A stretch of 64,000 nt of DNA, from assembly GCF_016482685.1 (NCBI RefSeq), contig NZ_JACYHF010000007.1, positions 1 through 64,000 of the forward strand, in the 5' to 3' direction. Origin of the DNA: Streptomyces sp. DSM 110735 (lineage in GTDB: Bacteria; Actinomycetota; Actinomycetes; Streptomycetales; Streptomycetaceae). Shown here one piece after another: positions 16,836 through 26,873 of the stretch. Positions within the stretch are counted from its first letter, which is position 1, and every line of letters begins with the position of its first letter. The notes under the pieces are model-generated. The model was not told the DNA's origin, made no database searches, and worked only from the letters and a program-made list of their open reading frames with translations. Made by a program: the position numbers and the translations under genes.

Positions 16836-17938
16836 GCGGGGGACGGGAAGCCGCACGGAAGGGCCCCGGGGAGGACCAGCCCTGGGGCGGCGTACGCCCG
16901 TTCTCGATCAAGACCAAGCTGGGCGCGCTGGTCGTCATCTCGGTGCTGATCACCACCGGTCTGTCGATGATCGCGGTGCACACCAAGACCGAGCTGCGCT
17001 TCATCACGGTCTTCTCGATGATCGCCACGCTGCTGATCACCCAGTTCGTGGCGCACTCGCTCACCGCCCCGCTGGACGAGATGAACGCGGTCGCCCGCTC
17101 CATCTCGCACGGCGACTACACCCGCCGGGTGAGCGAGGGACGCCGCGACGAACTGGGCGACCTGGCCGTGACGATCAACGTCATGGCCGACGAGCTGGAG
17201 GCGCAGGACCGCCAGCGCAAGGAGCTGGTGGCGAATGTCTCGCACGAGCTGCGCACCCCGATCGCGGGACTGCGCGCGGTGCTGGAGAACATCGTCGACG
17301 GCGTCACCGAGGCCGACCCCGAGACCATGCGCACGGCTCTCCAGCAGACCGAGCGCCTCGGTCGGCTCGTGGAGACCCTGCTGGACCTCTCCCGGCTCGA
17401 CAACGGCGTCGTCCCGCTGAAGATGCGCCGCTTCGAGGTGTGGCCGTATCTGTCCGGGGTGCTGAAGGAGGCCAACATGGTCGCCTCCGCGCGCGCGGGC
17501 ATCGCCTCGGGCTCGGGCACCCACACCCGCACCGACGTGCATCTGCACCTGGACGTCTCCCCGCCGGAGCTGACCGCGCACGCGGACCCCGAGCGCATCC
17601 ACCAGGTCGTCGCCAACCTGATCGACAACGCCGTCAAGCACAGCCCCGCCTACGGCCGGGTGACGGTGAAGGCGCGGCGCGGGGCGCAGCCGGAGTCGCT
17701 GGAGCTGGAGGTCCAGGACGAGGGTCCGGGCATCCCCAGGTCGGAGTGGCACCGGGTGTTCGAGCGGTTCAACCGGGGCGCGGTGACCCGTCCGCACGGT
17801 CCGGGCAGCGACGGCGGCACGGGGCTCGGCCTCGCGATCGCCCGCTGGGCGGTGGATCTGCACGGCGGCCGGATCGGGGTGGCCGAATCCGAGCGCGGCT
17901 GCCGGATCATCGTCACCCTTCCGGGGCTTTCCTCGTAG
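16832..17938 (+). CDS. Membrane sensor histidine kinase
   Basis: This 368-residue kinase partners the response regulator just upstream. Two membrane helices (about 29-49 and 56-73) are separated by only about six residues, so there is almost no extracellular sensor and the signal is likely perceived within the membrane or by a partner. HAMP follows (about 74-126), then HisKA with phospho-acceptor H138 in NVSHELRTP, and HATPase_c (NLIDNAVKHSP N-box; DEGPGIP; GTGLGLAIARWAV). The GTG start overlaps the regulator stop. The signal is unknown. Confidence 0.94.
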   Translation: MSGGREAARKGPGEDQPWGGVRPFSIKTKLGALVVISVLITTGLSMIAVHTKTELRFITVFSMIATLLITQFVAHSLTAPLDEMNAVARSISHGDYTRRVSEGRRDELGDLAVTINVMADELEAQDRQRKELVANVSHELRTPIAGLRAVLENIVDGVTEADPETMRTALQQTERLGRLVETLLDLSRLDNGVVPLKMRRFEVWPYLSGVLKEANMVASARAGIASGSGTHTRTDVHLHLDVSPPELTAHADPERIHQVVANLIDNAVKHSPAYGRVTVKARRGAQPESLELEVQDEGPGIPRSEWHRVFERFNRGAVTRPHGPGSDGGTGLGLAIARWAVDLHGGRIGVAESERGCRIIVTLPGLSS

Positions 17939-18250
17939 CCGAGTTGACGTAGAGTTCACTCCGGAAGACCAAGATCACCGATGATCCGCTCCGCCGGACG
18001 CGTGTGATCAGGTCCGGGCCCACGCAGGTCGACGAACGACCGCGTCCAGGGGCCTGGTTCCTCGCACCCTCACCCTCGCTCTCACGTGCGGAACCACGCT
18101 TGTTTCCCGCCATTTCCGGCCCCGAAACGCGGTTCCCGGTGTGACTTACACGACGATGAACGGGCCCGACCTGACCTTCCCCCTCCGGGAGGCGTAGCCT
18201 TTATTCCCGCTGTCCATCACCTTGTGAAGCGGAAGAGGGCGGTTGCCGCC
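17939..18250. promoter_or_regulatory. Upstream region of kgd
   Basis: This 312-bp gap between the kinase gene and kgd holds no supported gene and should contain the kgd promoter. A TTGACG at 17944 could be a -35 box, but no suitable -10 follows at 16-19 bp. Nothing else stands out. Confidence 0.35.
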
Positions 18251-21200
18251 GTGTCGCCACAGTCCCCCAGTAACTCGAACCTTTCGACCGACGACCAAGC
18301 CGGGAAGAACCCCGCCGCGGCGTTCGGCCCGAACGAGTGGCTCGTCGACGAGATCTATCAGCAGTACCTCCAGGACCCGAATTCGGTTGATCGCGCCTGG
18401 TGGGACTTCTTCGCCGACTACAAGCCGGGGGCTCCTGCCGCCTCGGCTCCGGTGAGCGCCACGGCCGCGGGGGCCGCGGGGACCACCTCGGCCGCTCCGG
18501 CCCAGGCCGCGCCCGCCGCGCAGCCCCCGGCCGCCGCGAAGCCCGCCGCCGCTCCGGCCCAGACCCCGGCTCCGGCCCCGGCGGCAAAGGCCGCCCCGGC
18601 CCCCGCCAAGCCCGCGCAGGCCCCGGCCGCCGCTCAGCCGAAGGCAGCCGCTCCGGCCGCCGAGGGCCCCGAGCTGATCACGCTGCGCGGCCCGGCCGCC
18701 GCCGTGGTCAAGAACATGAACGCCTCGCTGGAGCTGCCGACCGCCACCTCGGTCCGCGCGGTCCCGGTGAAGCTGCTGTTCGACAACCGCATCGTCATCA
18801 ACAACCACCTGAAGCGCGCCCGGGGCGGGAAGATCTCCTTCACGCACCTGATCGGCTTCGCCATGGTGCAGGCCATCAAGGCCATGCCGTCCATGAACTG
18901 GTCGTTCGGCGAGAAGGACGGGAAGCCCACCCTCGTCAAGCCGCCGCACGTCAACCTCGGTCTCGCCATCGACCTGGTCAAGCCCAACGGCGACCGCCAG
19001 CTCGTCGTCGCGGCGATCAAGAAGGCCGAGACGCTGAACTTCTTCGAGTTCTGGCAGGCGTACGAGGACATCGTCCGCCGCGCCCGCGAGGGCAAGCTGA
19101 CCATGGACGACTTCACCGGGGTCACGGTCTCCCTGACCAACCCCGGCGGTCTCGGCACCGTCCACTCGGTCCCGCGCCTGATGCCCGGCCAGTCGGTCAT
19201 CATGGGCGTCGGCTCCATGGACTACCCGGCGGAGTTCCAGGGCACCAGCCAGGACACCCTGAACAAGCTCGGCGTCTCGAAGGTCATGACGCTCACGTCG
19301 ACCTACGACCACCGGACGATCCAGGGCGCCGCCTCCGGCGAGTTCCTGCGCCAGGTCGCGAACCTTCTCCTCGGCGAGAACGGCTTCTACGACGACATCT
19401 TCGAGGCGCTGCGCATCCCCTACGAGCCGGTCCGCTGGCTCAAGGACATCGACGCCAGCCACGACGACGACGTCACCAAGGCCGCCCGCGTCTTCGAGCT
19501 GATCCACTCCTACCGGGTCCGCGGTCACGTCATGGCCGACACCGACCCGCTGGAGTACCAGCAGCGCAAGCACCCCGACCTCGACATCACCGAGCACGGG
19601 CTCACCCTCTGGGACCTGGAGCGCGAGTTCGCCGTCGGCGGTTTCGCCGGCAAGTCCCTGATGAAGCTGCGCGACATCCTCGGCGTGCTGCGCGACTCGT
19701 ACTGCCGCACCATCGGCATCGAGTTCATGCACATCCAGGACCCCAAGCAGCGCAAGTGGATCCAGGACCGCGTCGAGCGCCCGCACTCCAAGCCGGAGCG
19801 CGAGGAGCAGTTGCGCATCCTGCGCCGCCTGAACGCGGCGGAAGCCTTCGAGACCTTCCTGCAGACGAAGTACGTCGGCCAGAAGCGCTTCTCCCTGGAG
19901 GGCGGCGAGTCCGTCATCCCGCTGCTCGACGCGGTCATCGACTCCGCCGCCGAGTCGCGCCTGGACGAGGTCGTCATCGGCATGGCCCACCGCGGCCGCC
20001 TGAACATCCTCGCCAACATCGTCGGCAAGTCGTACGCGCAGATCTTCCGGGAGTTCGAGGGCAACCTCGACCCGAAGTCGATGCACGGCTCCGGCGACGT
20101 GAAGTACCACCTGGGCGCCAAGGGCACCTTCACCGGTCTGGACGGCGAGCAGATCGCGGTCTCCCTGGTCGCCAACCCCTCGCACCTGGAGGCGGTCGAC
20201 CCGGTCCTGGAGGGCGTCGCCCGCGCCAAGCAGGACATCATCAACAAGGGCGGCACGGACTTCACCGTCCTGCCGGTGGCGATCCACGGCGACGCGGCCT
20301 TCGCGGGCCAGGGCGTGGTGGCCGAGACCCTGAACATGTCGCAGTTGCGCGGTTACCGCACCGGCGGCACGGTCCACATCGTCATCAACAACCAGGTCGG
20401 CTTCACCGCCGCCCCGGAGTCCTCCCGCTCGTCCATGTACGCCACCGACGTGGCCCGCATGATCGAGGCGCCGATCTTCCACGTGAACGGCGACGACCCG
20501 GAGGCCGTGGTCCGCGTCGCGCGGCTCGCCTTCGAGTTCCGCCAGGCGTTCAACAAGGACGTGGTGATCGACCTCATCTGCTACCGCCGCCGCGGTCACA
20601 ACGAGTCGGACAACCCGGCGTTCACCCAGCCGCTGATGTACGACCTGATCGACAAGAAGCGCTCGGTGCGCAAGCTCTACACCGAGTCCCTCATCGGTCG
20701 CGGCGACATCACCCTGGAAGAGGCGGAGCAGGCGCTCCAGGACTACCAGGGCCAGCTCGAGAAGGTCTTCACGGAGGTCCGCGAGGCCACCGCGCAGCCG
20801 GTCCAGGGCGAGTCCCAGGCGCCGAGCGACAACTTCCCGGTGGCGGTGCCGACCGCGATCTCCGCGGAGACCGTGAAGCGCATCGTCGAGTCCCAGATCG
20901 ACATCCCCGACCACATCACCGCCCACCCGCGGCTGCTCCCGCAGCTCCAGCGCCGGGCGTCCATGGTCGAGGACGGCACGATCGACTGGGGCATGGGCGA
21001 GACCCTGGCCATCGGTTCGCTGCTCCTGGAGGGCACCCCGGTCCGCCTCGCGGGCCAGGACTCCCAGCGCGGCACCTTCGGCCAGCGCCACGCGGTGCTC
21101 ATCGACCGGGAGACCGGCGAGGAGTACACCCCGCTGCAGTACCTCTCCGAGGACCAGGCGCGGCTGAACGTCTACAACTCCCTGCTGTCCGAGTACGCGG

Positions 21201-22030
21201 CGATGGGCTTCGAGTACGGCTACTCGCTGGCCCGCCCCGACGCGCTCGTGATGTGGGAGGCGCAGTTCGGCGACTTCGTCAACGGCGCGCAGACCGTCGT
21301 CGACGAGTTCATCTCCTCGGCCGAGCAGAAGTGGAACCAGACCTCCGGTGTGGTCCTGCTCCTCCCGCACGGCTACGAGGGCCAGGGCCCGGACCACTCC
21401 TCGGCCCGCCCGGAGCGGTTCCTGCAGCTCTGCGCGCAGAACAACATGACGGTCGCGATGCCCACGCTCCCGTCGAACTACTTCCACCTCCTGCGGTGGC
21501 AGGTCCACAACCCGGACCACCGGCCGCTGGTCGTCTTCACCCCGAAGTCGATGCTGCGCCTGAAGGCCGCCGCCTCGAAGGCGGAGGAGTTCACCACGGG
21601 CGAGTTCCGCCCGGTCATCGGCGACAGCACGGTCGACCCGGCCGCCGTCCGCAAGGTCGTCTTCTGCGCGGGCAAGGTCTACTACGACCTGGAGGCCGAG
21701 CGGGTCAAGCGCGGCATCACGGACACGGCGATCATCCGTCTTGAGCGTCTGTACCCGCTGCCGGGTGCGGAGGTCCAGGCGGAGGTCAACAAGTACCCCA
21801 ACGCCGAGAAGTACATCTGGGCGCAGGAGGAGCCGGCGAACCAGGGCGCGTGGCCCTTCATCGCCCTCAACCTGATCGACCACCTGGACCTGGCCGTCGG
21901 CGCCGACGTCCCGGCGGGCGAGCGCCTGCGCCGCATCTCCCGCCGCCACGGCTCCTCCCCGGCAGTCGGCTCCGCCAAGCGCCACCAGGCGGAGCAGGAG
22001 CAGTTGGTACGCGAGGTCTTCGAGGCGTAA
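18251..22030 (+). CDS. kgd: Multifunctional 2-oxoglutarate dehydrogenase E1/E2 (Kgd/SucA)
   Basis: This 1259-residue fused enzyme of the actinobacterial type converts 2-oxoglutarate to succinyl-CoA in the TCA cycle together with lipoamide dehydrogenase and a lipoyl-bearing E2. The N-terminal segment ([22 protein letters not shown]) is E1-like, an Ala/Pro-rich linker spans about 60-140, an E2 acyltransferase domain follows (active-site YDHRTIQGA near residue 354), and then the thiamine-diphosphate E1 core (about 450-1259; [29 protein letters not shown]). GTG 18251 is the likely start. GarA-type phospho-control is known in relatives. Downstream lies an unusual hairpin repeat array. Confidence 0.96.
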   Translation: MSPQSPSNSNLSTDDQAGKNPAAAFGPNEWLVDEIYQQYLQDPNSVDRAWWDFFADYKPGAPAASAPVSATAAGAAGTTSAAPAQAAPAAQPPAAAKPAAAPAQTPAPAPAAKAAPAPAKPAQAPAAAQPKAAAPAAEGPELITLRGPAAAVVKNMNASLELPTATSVRAVPVKLLFDNRIVINNHLKRARGGKISFTHLIGFAMVQAIKAMPSMNWSFGEKDGKPTLVKPPHVNLGLAIDLVKPNGDRQLVVAAIKKAETLNFFEFWQAYEDIVRRAREGKLTMDDFTGVTVSLTNPGGLGTVHSVPRLMPGQSVIMGVGSMDYPAEFQGTSQDTLNKLGVSKVMTLTSTYDHRTIQGAASGEFLRQVANLLLGENGFYDDIFEALRIPYEPVRWLKDIDASHDDDVTKAARVFELIHSYRVRGHVMADTDPLEYQQRKHPDLDITEHGLTLWDLEREFAVGGFAGKSLMKLRDILGVLRDSYCRTIGIEFMHIQDPKQRKWIQDRVERPHSKPEREEQLRILRRLNAAEAFETFLQTKYVGQKRFSLEGGESVIPLLDAVIDSAAESRLDEVVIGMAHRGRLNILANIVGKSYAQIFREFEGNLDPKSMHGSGDVKYHLGAKGTFTGLDGEQIAVSLVANPSHLEAVDPVLEGVARAKQDIINKGGTDFTVLPVAIHGDAAFAGQGVVAETLNMSQLRGYRTGGTVHIVINNQVGFTAAPESSRSSMYATDVARMIEAPIFHVNGDDPEAVVRVARLAFEFRQAFNKDVVIDLICYRRRGHNESDNPAFTQPLMYDLIDKKRSVRKLYTESLIGRGDITLEEAEQALQDYQGQLEKVFTEVREATAQPVQGESQAPSDNFPVAVPTAISAETVKRIVESQIDIPDHITAHPRLLPQLQRRASMVEDGTIDWGMGETLAIGSLLLEGTPVRLAGQDSQRGTFGQRHAVLIDRETGEEYTPLQYLSEDQARLNVYNSLLSEYAAMGFEYGYSLARPDALVMWEAQFGDFVNGAQTVVDEFISSAEQKWNQTSGVVLLLPHGYEGQGPDHSSARPERFLQLCAQNNMTVAMPTLPSNYFHLLRWQVHNPDHRPLVVFTPKSMLRLKAAASKAEEFTTGEFRPVIGDSTVDPAAVRKVVFCAGKVYYDLEAERVKRGITDTAIIRLERLYPLPGAEVQAEVNKYPNAEKYIWAQEEPANQGAWPFIALNLIDHLDLAVGADVPAGERLRRISRRHGSSPAVGSAKRHQAEQEQLVREVFEA

Positions 22031-23270
22031 CCCTGCGCGGGCCGCGTTCAGCGGGGCCCGGCTTCCGGATTCTTCCGGGGGCCGGGCCCTGCGGCGTTGG
22101 GCGCTGCGGGCGTGGGGTGGTCGAGGCGATGCCCTGCGCGGACCGCATCCAACGGGACCCGGCTTCCCGATTCGCCCAGGGCCGGGTTCTGCCCCGTTCG
22201 GCGCGCCCCGAGCGCGAGGTGTCCGAGACGTCGCCCCGCGCGGACCGCGTCCAGCGGGGCCCGGCTTCCGGAATCGTCCGGGGTCCGGGCCCTGCGGCGT
22301 TTCGGCGCGGCGAGTGCGAGGTGGTCGAGACGTTGCCCTGCGCGGGCCACGTTGAGCTGGGCCCGGCTTCCGGAATCGCCCGGAGGTCGGGCCCTGCCGC
22401 ATTCGGCGCCGCGAACGCGAGGTGTCCGAGACGTCGCCCTGCGCGGGCCGCATCCAGCGGGGCCCGGCTTCCCGATTCGGGGCCGGGTTCTGCCCCGTTC
22501 GGCGCGCCTCGAGCGCGAGGTGGCCGAGACATCGCCCCGCGCGGACCGCGTCCAGCGGGGCCCGGTTTCCGGAATCGTCCGGGGCCGGGCCCTGCCGTAT
22601 TCAGCGCCCCGAGCGCAAGGCCGCCGAGGACATCGGCACCGCGAACGCGAGGTGGTCGAGACATCGCCCTGCGCAGCCCGCGTCCAGCAGGGGGCCAGTT
22701 TCCGGACTCGCCCGGGACCGGGCCCTGCCCCGTTCAGCGCCCCGAGCGCCTGGTGGCCGAGGCGTCGCTCTGCGCGGACCATGTCCAACGAGACCCGGCT
22801 TCCAGACTCGCCCGAGGCCGGCCCGGCCGCCTTCGGCCCGGCGGCAAGCGCCCGCACCGCGTCTCCCCGTTCGGCCAGGGGCGGTCTGGCCTCCAGCTTC
22901 GTCCGGAGGCCAGCTTCCGGATTCCGTCCGGGACCGGGCCCTGCTCCGTCCGGCGCCGCGAACACGAGGTGGTCGATCCGTCGCCGCGCGGGCTGTGTCC
23001 AGCGAGGGGTGGCTTCTGGGCTCGTCCGGGTCCGGCCCCCGCTCTGTTCGGCCCGGCGGCAAACGCCCGCACCGCGTCTCCCGCCCGCGCGGGTCCCGTT
23101 CGGTCAGGGTCGGTCTGGCCTCCGGCTTCGTCCAGGGGGCCAGCTTCCGGATTCCGTCCGGGGGCAGGGCCCCGCCCCGTTCGGCCCGGCGGTGAGCGCC
23201 CGCGCCCGGGCGGGTGCCCGTGCGGCGAGGGGCGGCCCGCCTCCGGCTTCGGCCAGGAGGGCGCCCCTTT
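22031..23270. repeat. Degenerate tandem array of about 101-bp hairpin-bearing units (about 11 copies)
   Basis: The marker GGCTTCC or a one-base variant recurs at 22061, 22162, 22264, 22366, 22467, 22565, 22698, 22798, 22913, 23012 and 23143, a basic period of 101-102 bp with three longer steps. Each unit contains GCCCGGCTTCCGGA facing TCCGGGGCCGGGC, an inverted repeat able to form a hairpin, and a TGCGCGGACCGC-like word. The first unit is where the kgd terminator should be. Periods of 101 and 102 shift the frame, so the array is not coding, although open frames run through it because of the high GC. Confidence 0.88.
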
Positions 23271-23338
23271 CCCGTTCGGTCCTGCGGCTGCCTATCATTT
23301 TCCTGTCCCTTCGCCTACCCACCGACGGAGCTCCAGCC

Positions 23339-23518
23339 ATGTACTTCACCGACCGAGGCATCGAGGAACTGGAGAAGCGGCGCGGCGAGGAGGAGGTTTC
23401 CTTCGAGTGGCTCGCGGAGCAGCTCCGTACGTTCGTCGACCTGAACCCGGACTTCGAGGTCCCGGTGGAGCGGCTGGCGACGTGGCTGGCGCGGCTGGAC
23501 GACGAGGACGACGAGTAG
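23339..23518 (+). CDS. Small acidic DUF6104-type protein
   Basis: This 59-residue protein starts MYFTDRGIEELEKRRGEEEV and ends in an acidic DDEDDE tail. It resembles the short DUF6104 proteins conserved in Streptomyces; no function is known. The ATG at 23339 is chosen because the frame upstream is repeat array, and conservation-like composition starts exactly here. It has no signal peptide. A very strong hairpin follows within 30 bp. Confidence 0.8.
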   Translation: MYFTDRGIEELEKRRGEEEVSFEWLAEQLRTFVDLNPDFEVPVERLATWLARLDDEDDE

Positions 23519-23544
23519 CCCCGCAGGGGAAGACCAGACCCTTT

Positions 23545-23591
23545 CAGCAGGCCCGCGGCGGACGGCACAGGCGTCCGCCGCGGGCCTGCTG
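23545..23591 (+). terminator. Strong hairpin terminator
   Basis: A perfect 20-bp inverted repeat (left arm 23545-23564, right arm 23572-23591, core GCAGGCCCGCGGCGGACG) with a 7-base loop follows the DUF6104-type gene. Confidence 0.88.
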
Positions 23592-23657
23592 TCGTACACC
23601 GGCACGAGCAAGCCGCTCGCGAGGCGCTCACGAAAGAGTGTCTTGACTTCCGACAGC

Positions 23658-23696
23658 CGCGATATATCGTGTCTCTCGTAGACGCGATATGGCGTG
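23658..23696 (+). promoter_or_regulatory. Candidate PadR operator: paired direct repeats
   Basis: CGCGATATATCGTG (23658-23671) and CGCGATATGGCGTG (23683-23696) match at 12 of 14 positions and start 25 bp apart. The first contains the perfect palindrome CGATATATCG. They lie 32-70 bp before the DUF4097 gene whose downstream partner is a PadR regulator, so autoregulation is likely. TTGACT at 23643 may be a -35 box. Confidence 0.6.
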
Positions 23697-23727
23697 ACGT
23701 GTCGCGTGTCCTTGCCGAGGAGGCCCC

Positions 23728-24609
23728 ATGTCCGAGTGGTCCGTCGCCGAGCCCCAGAAGCTCACCTTCGACGCCCCCGTGAGCGAACTGCACGTGCGCA
23801 TCGTCAACGGTCTGGTGAACGTGGTGGGCACCGAGGAGAGTTCCGCCCGCCTGGAGGTCTCCGAGATCGAGGGTCCACCCCTGATCGTCACCCAGCAGGG
23901 CGGCACGCTGACGGTGGCGTACGAGGACCTGCCCTGGAAGGGCTTCCTCAAGTGGCTCGACCGCAAGGGCTGGCGGCGCAGCGCGGTGGTCTCCCTCGCC
24001 GTGCCCGCCGACACCCGCGTGGAGGTGGGCGTGGTCGGCGCCGGGGCGGTCGTCTCGGGCGTGCGCGGCCCCTCCGCGGTCAAGGGCGTCACCGGGGACA
24101 CCACGCTGGTCGGCCTCTCCGGACCGGTCCGCGCGGACACCGTCTCCGGCAATCTGGAGGCCCAGACCGTCACAGGCGACCTGCGCTTCAACTCGGTGTC
24201 GGGCGACCTGACGGTGATGGACGGCTCCGGCCCCTCCGTCCGCGCCGACTCCGTCAGCGGCTCGATGATCGTCGACCTGGACCCGGCCGGTCCCACCGAT
24301 GTCCGGCTGACCAGCGTCTCCGGCGAGATCGCCATCCGTCTGCCGCACCCCGCGGACACGGAGGTGGAGGCGAACACCGCGAGCGGGCAGATCTCCAACG
24401 CGTTCGACGGTCTGCGGGTGCACGGCCAGTGGGGCGCCCACAAGGTCACGGGCCGGCTGGGCACCGGCAGCGGGAGGCTCAAGGCCACCACGGTCTCCGG
24501 TTCCATCGCCCTGCTGCGCCGCCCGGCGACCGAGCACACGGACGGGTGGGCAGGTCCCGGGACCGCTCCGGGAGACAATTCCTCGACGACCGACAAGAAG
24601 GTGCTCTGA
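23728..24609 (+). CDS. DUF4097 beta-strand repeat protein
   Basis: This 293-residue protein is built of repeated short beta strands with the recurring pattern V-x-G-x-L/V-x-V/A (for example DTVSGNLEAQTVTGDLRFNS), the signature of DUF4097/adhesin-like beta-solenoid proteins. There is no signal peptide or membrane helix, so it is probably cytoplasmic. It lies 1 bp before a PadR regulator on the same strand, an arrangement common in actinobacteria. A role as sensor or scaffold for the regulator is possible but unproven. Confidence 0.82.
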   Translation: MSEWSVAEPQKLTFDAPVSELHVRIVNGLVNVVGTEESSARLEVSEIEGPPLIVTQQGGTLTVAYEDLPWKGFLKWLDRKGWRRSAVVSLAVPADTRVEVGVVGAGAVVSGVRGPSAVKGVTGDTTLVGLSGPVRADTVSGNLEAQTVTGDLRFNSVSGDLTVMDGSGPSVRADSVSGSMIVDLDPAGPTDVRLTSVSGEIAIRLPHPADTEVEANTASGQISNAFDGLRVHGQWGAHKVTGRLGTGSGRLKATTVSGSIALLRRPATEHTDGWAGPGTAPGDNSSTTDKKVL

Positions 24610-24610
24610 C

Positions 24611-25672
24611 ATGCCTCCCGTCTTCGCTCACGGCCGCCTGCGCCTGTATCTGCTGAAGCTGCTCGACGAGGCGCCCCGCCACGGCTACGAGGTGATCCGG
24701 CTCCTCGAAGAGCGCTTCCAGGGTCTGTACGCCCCCTCGGCAGGCACGGTCTACCCCCGTCTGGCCAAGCTGGAGGCGGAGGGTCTGGTCACCCACACCA
24801 CCGAGGGCGGCCGCAAGGTGTACGCGATCACCGACGCCGGCCGCGCCGAACTGGCCGACCGCAGCGGTGAACTGGCCGATCTGGAGCTGGAGATCCGCGA
24901 CTCGGTCGCGGAGCTGGCCGCCGAGATCAAGGCAGACGTGCGCGGCGCGGCGGGCGACCTGCGCCGCGAGATGCGCGCGGCCGCGACCGAGGCCCGCCAG
25001 GGCAACCACACCGGTTCCGCCCAGTCCCACGCCTACGGCGACCAGAGCGGCGACCCGGAGTCGTGGCGGGCCGCCAAGGAGGAGCTGCGCCGGGCGAAGC
25101 AGGAGTGGAAGGAGCAGGCACGGCGCGCCAAGGACGAGAGCCGCCGGGCCCGCGAGGAGGCGCAGCGGGCCCGCCGCCAGGCCCAGGAGGCGCAGTCGCG
25201 GGCGCGGGCCCAGGCACAGGAGGAGATGCAGCGCGTCGCCCGCCGGGTCCAGGAGCGGGTGCAGGACGCCTTCGGCCGGGGCGACTGGCCGACCGGGGTC
25301 CGCGAGGGCATCTCGGAACTGGCCCGGGAGTTCGGCGAGTTCGGCAAGAGCTACGGCGACTACGGCAAGGAGCACGGCAAGACCCCCGGCCCCGGCCGGA
25401 ACGCGCCCCCTGCCGGCGGCCCCCTCACGGAGCCGGAATTCTCCACCGTCCCGGAGGACTTCCCCGCCGAGTACGCGCCGGAGTGGGCCCACGAGGACCC
25501 CACCGGCGACCCGGCGCGCGATCTGGACCGCCTCCTCGACCGCTTCCGGGACGACATCCGCGACGCCGCCCGGGACCACGGCGTCACCGACGACCAGCTC
25601 CGGGAGGTCCGCCACCGCCTGGCGACGGCGGCGGCCCAGGTCGGCTCCGTGCTGCGCCGCCCACGGGTCTGA
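24611..25672 (+). CDS. PadR family regulator with long coiled-coil extension
   Basis: This 353-residue protein has the PadR winged helix in residues about 8-85 (RLYLLKLLDEAPRHGYEVI, GTVYPRLAKLEAEGLV and the wing GGRKVYAITDAGRAEL). Beyond that is an unusually long charged helical region (about 90-235, rich in Arg, Glu, Ala and Gln, with many RRA/RAR heptads) and an acidic tail with DPARDLDRLLDRFRDDIRDA. Ordinary PadR proteins are about 110-190 residues, so the extension is the notable part. It is probably co-transcribed with the DUF4097 gene and controls it through the paired repeats at 23658. Confidence 0.88.
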   Translation: MPPVFAHGRLRLYLLKLLDEAPRHGYEVIRLLEERFQGLYAPSAGTVYPRLAKLEAEGLVTHTTEGGRKVYAITDAGRAELADRSGELADLELEIRDSVAELAAEIKADVRGAAGDLRREMRAAATEARQGNHTGSAQSHAYGDQSGDPESWRAAKEELRRAKQEWKEQARRAKDESRRAREEAQRARRQAQEAQSRARAQAQEEMQRVARRVQERVQDAFGRGDWPTGVREGISELAREFGEFGKSYGDYGKEHGKTPGPGRNAPPAGGPLTEPEFSTVPEDFPAEYAPEWAHEDPTGDPARDLDRLLDRFRDDIRDAARDHGVTDDQLREVRHRLATAAAQVGSVLRRPRV

Positions 25673-25696
25673 CCCGGCGGCACCGGCGCGGCGGGG

Positions 25697-26659
25697 TCAG
25701 GGGGTGAGCACGATCTTCCCGAACTGCCCGCCGGACTCCAGCCGTTCGAAGCCCTCGCGGGCGCGGTCCAGCGGCAGCACCTCGTCGATGACGGGCCGCA
25801 GCCCGGTGAGGGCGCAGAAGGACAGCAGGTCCTCCAGCTCGTCCTTGGTGCCCATGGTGGAGCCGACGACCTTCAGCTCCAGGAAGAAGATGCGGGTCAG
25901 TTCGGCGTGCGAGGGCCGGTCGCCGCTGGTCGCGCCGGAGATGACCAGCGTGCCGCCGGGCCGCAGGGACTTCACCGAGTGGGACCAGGTGGCCGCGCCC
26001 ACGGTCTCGATCACGGCGTCCACCCGCTGCGGCAGCCGCGCCCCCGGCTCCACCGCCTCGACGGCGCCCAGCTCCAGGGCCCGCTTGCGCTTCGCCTCGT
26101 CCCGGCTCGTGGCGAAGACGCGCAGCCCGGCCGCCTTGCCGAGCATGATCGCGGCGGTGGCGACCCCGCCGCCCGCGCCCTGCACGAGGACCGAGTCGCC
26201 GGGCCGTACCCCGGCGTTGGTGAACAGCATCCGGTACGCGGTCAGCCACGCCGTCGGCAGACAGGCCGCCTCGGCGAAGGACATGCCCTGCGGCTTGGGC
26301 AGCAGGTTCCAGGTGGGCACGGCGACCTGTTCGGCGAAGGTGCCCGGGTAGCGCTCGGTGAGGATCGAGCGGGGTTCGCGGGGCCCGACTCCGTAGCCGG
26401 TCTGCCCGATGACGGCGTGCAGGACGACCTCGTTGCCGTCCGCGTCGACCCCGGCGGCGTCGCAGCCGAGGATCATCGGCAGCCGGTCCTCGGGGAGCCC
26501 GACGCCCCGCAGGGACCAGAGGTCGTGGTGGTTGAGGGAGGCGGCGCGGACGTCGACGGTGCTCCAGCCGGGCCGGGCCTCGGGAGCCGGGCGCTCCCCC
26601 AACTCGAGGCCGGACAGCGGCTGGTCACGGTCGATCCGGGCGGCGTAGACAGCGAACAT
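25697..26659 (-). CDS. Zinc-type/quinone-reductase-like MDR alcohol dehydrogenase
   Basis: This 320-residue NAD(P)H-dependent medium-chain dehydrogenase/reductase has a GroES-like N-terminal domain (ASLNHHDLWSLRGVGLPEDRLPMILGCDAAGV) and a Rossmann domain with VLVQGAGGGVATAAI. The catalytic-zinc Cys/His set of true alcohol dehydrogenases is not complete, so quinone-reductase-like or enoyl-reductase-like chemistry is more probable. The ATG at 26659 was chosen over a longer start because upstream residues are non-conserved in character. It converges with the PadR gene. The substrate is unknown. Confidence 0.82.
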   Translation of the reverse strand: MFAVYAARIDRDQPLSGLELGERPAPEARPGWSTVDVRAASLNHHDLWSLRGVGLPEDRLPMILGCDAAGVDADGNEVVLHAVIGQTGYGVGPREPRSILTERYPGTFAEQVAVPTWNLLPKPQGMSFAEAACLPTAWLTAYRMLFTNAGVRPGDSVLVQGAGGGVATAAIMLGKAAGLRVFATSRDEAKRKRALELGAVEAVEPGARLPQRVDAVIETVGAATWSHSVKSLRPGGTLVISGATSGDRPSHAELTRIFFLELKVVGSTMGTKDELEDLLSFCALTGLRPVIDEVLPLDRAREGFERLESGGQFGKIVLTP

Positions 26660-26781
26660 GGGCCCGACGATAGGTTCCGCCCGCCCCCGGACGGAACCGG
26701 CGGACGGTGTGACACACACCCTCTTGCCTCCGGCACCCGAGCGGCGCAACGCACCGCGCGCACCACGGCGGTGGAACGACG

Positions 26782-26824
26782 GAACGGTCCCGCCCGGGAA
26801 GGGCAGGACCGTTCAGCCGGCACA
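26782..26824 (-). terminator. Hairpin terminator after malic enzyme gene
   Basis: GAACGGTCC (26782-26790) pairs with GGACCGTTC (26816-26824), with further CGCCC/GGGC pairing inside. It lies 50 bp past the malic enzyme stop. Confidence 0.65.
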
Positions 26825-26873
26825 GGACACGGTCGGCACGGCACGAAGCCGATCGCCGCCGCGTCCGTGGACG

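Noticed and set aside
18146..22453. A 1435-codon open frame antisense to kgd
   Set aside because: It has Arg/Val/Leu-rich composition, no motif, and lies opposite an unmistakable enzyme.
22031..23270. CRISPR array
   Set aside because: The whole 101-bp unit is similar, with no short identical repeats separated by unique spacers, and no cas genes are present.
22097..23518. A 473-codon open frame through the 101-bp array into the DUF6104 gene
   Set aside because: Repeat spacing of 101-102 bp changes frame between copies and the peptides are Arg/Pro/Ser-rich; only the last 59 residues look like a protein.
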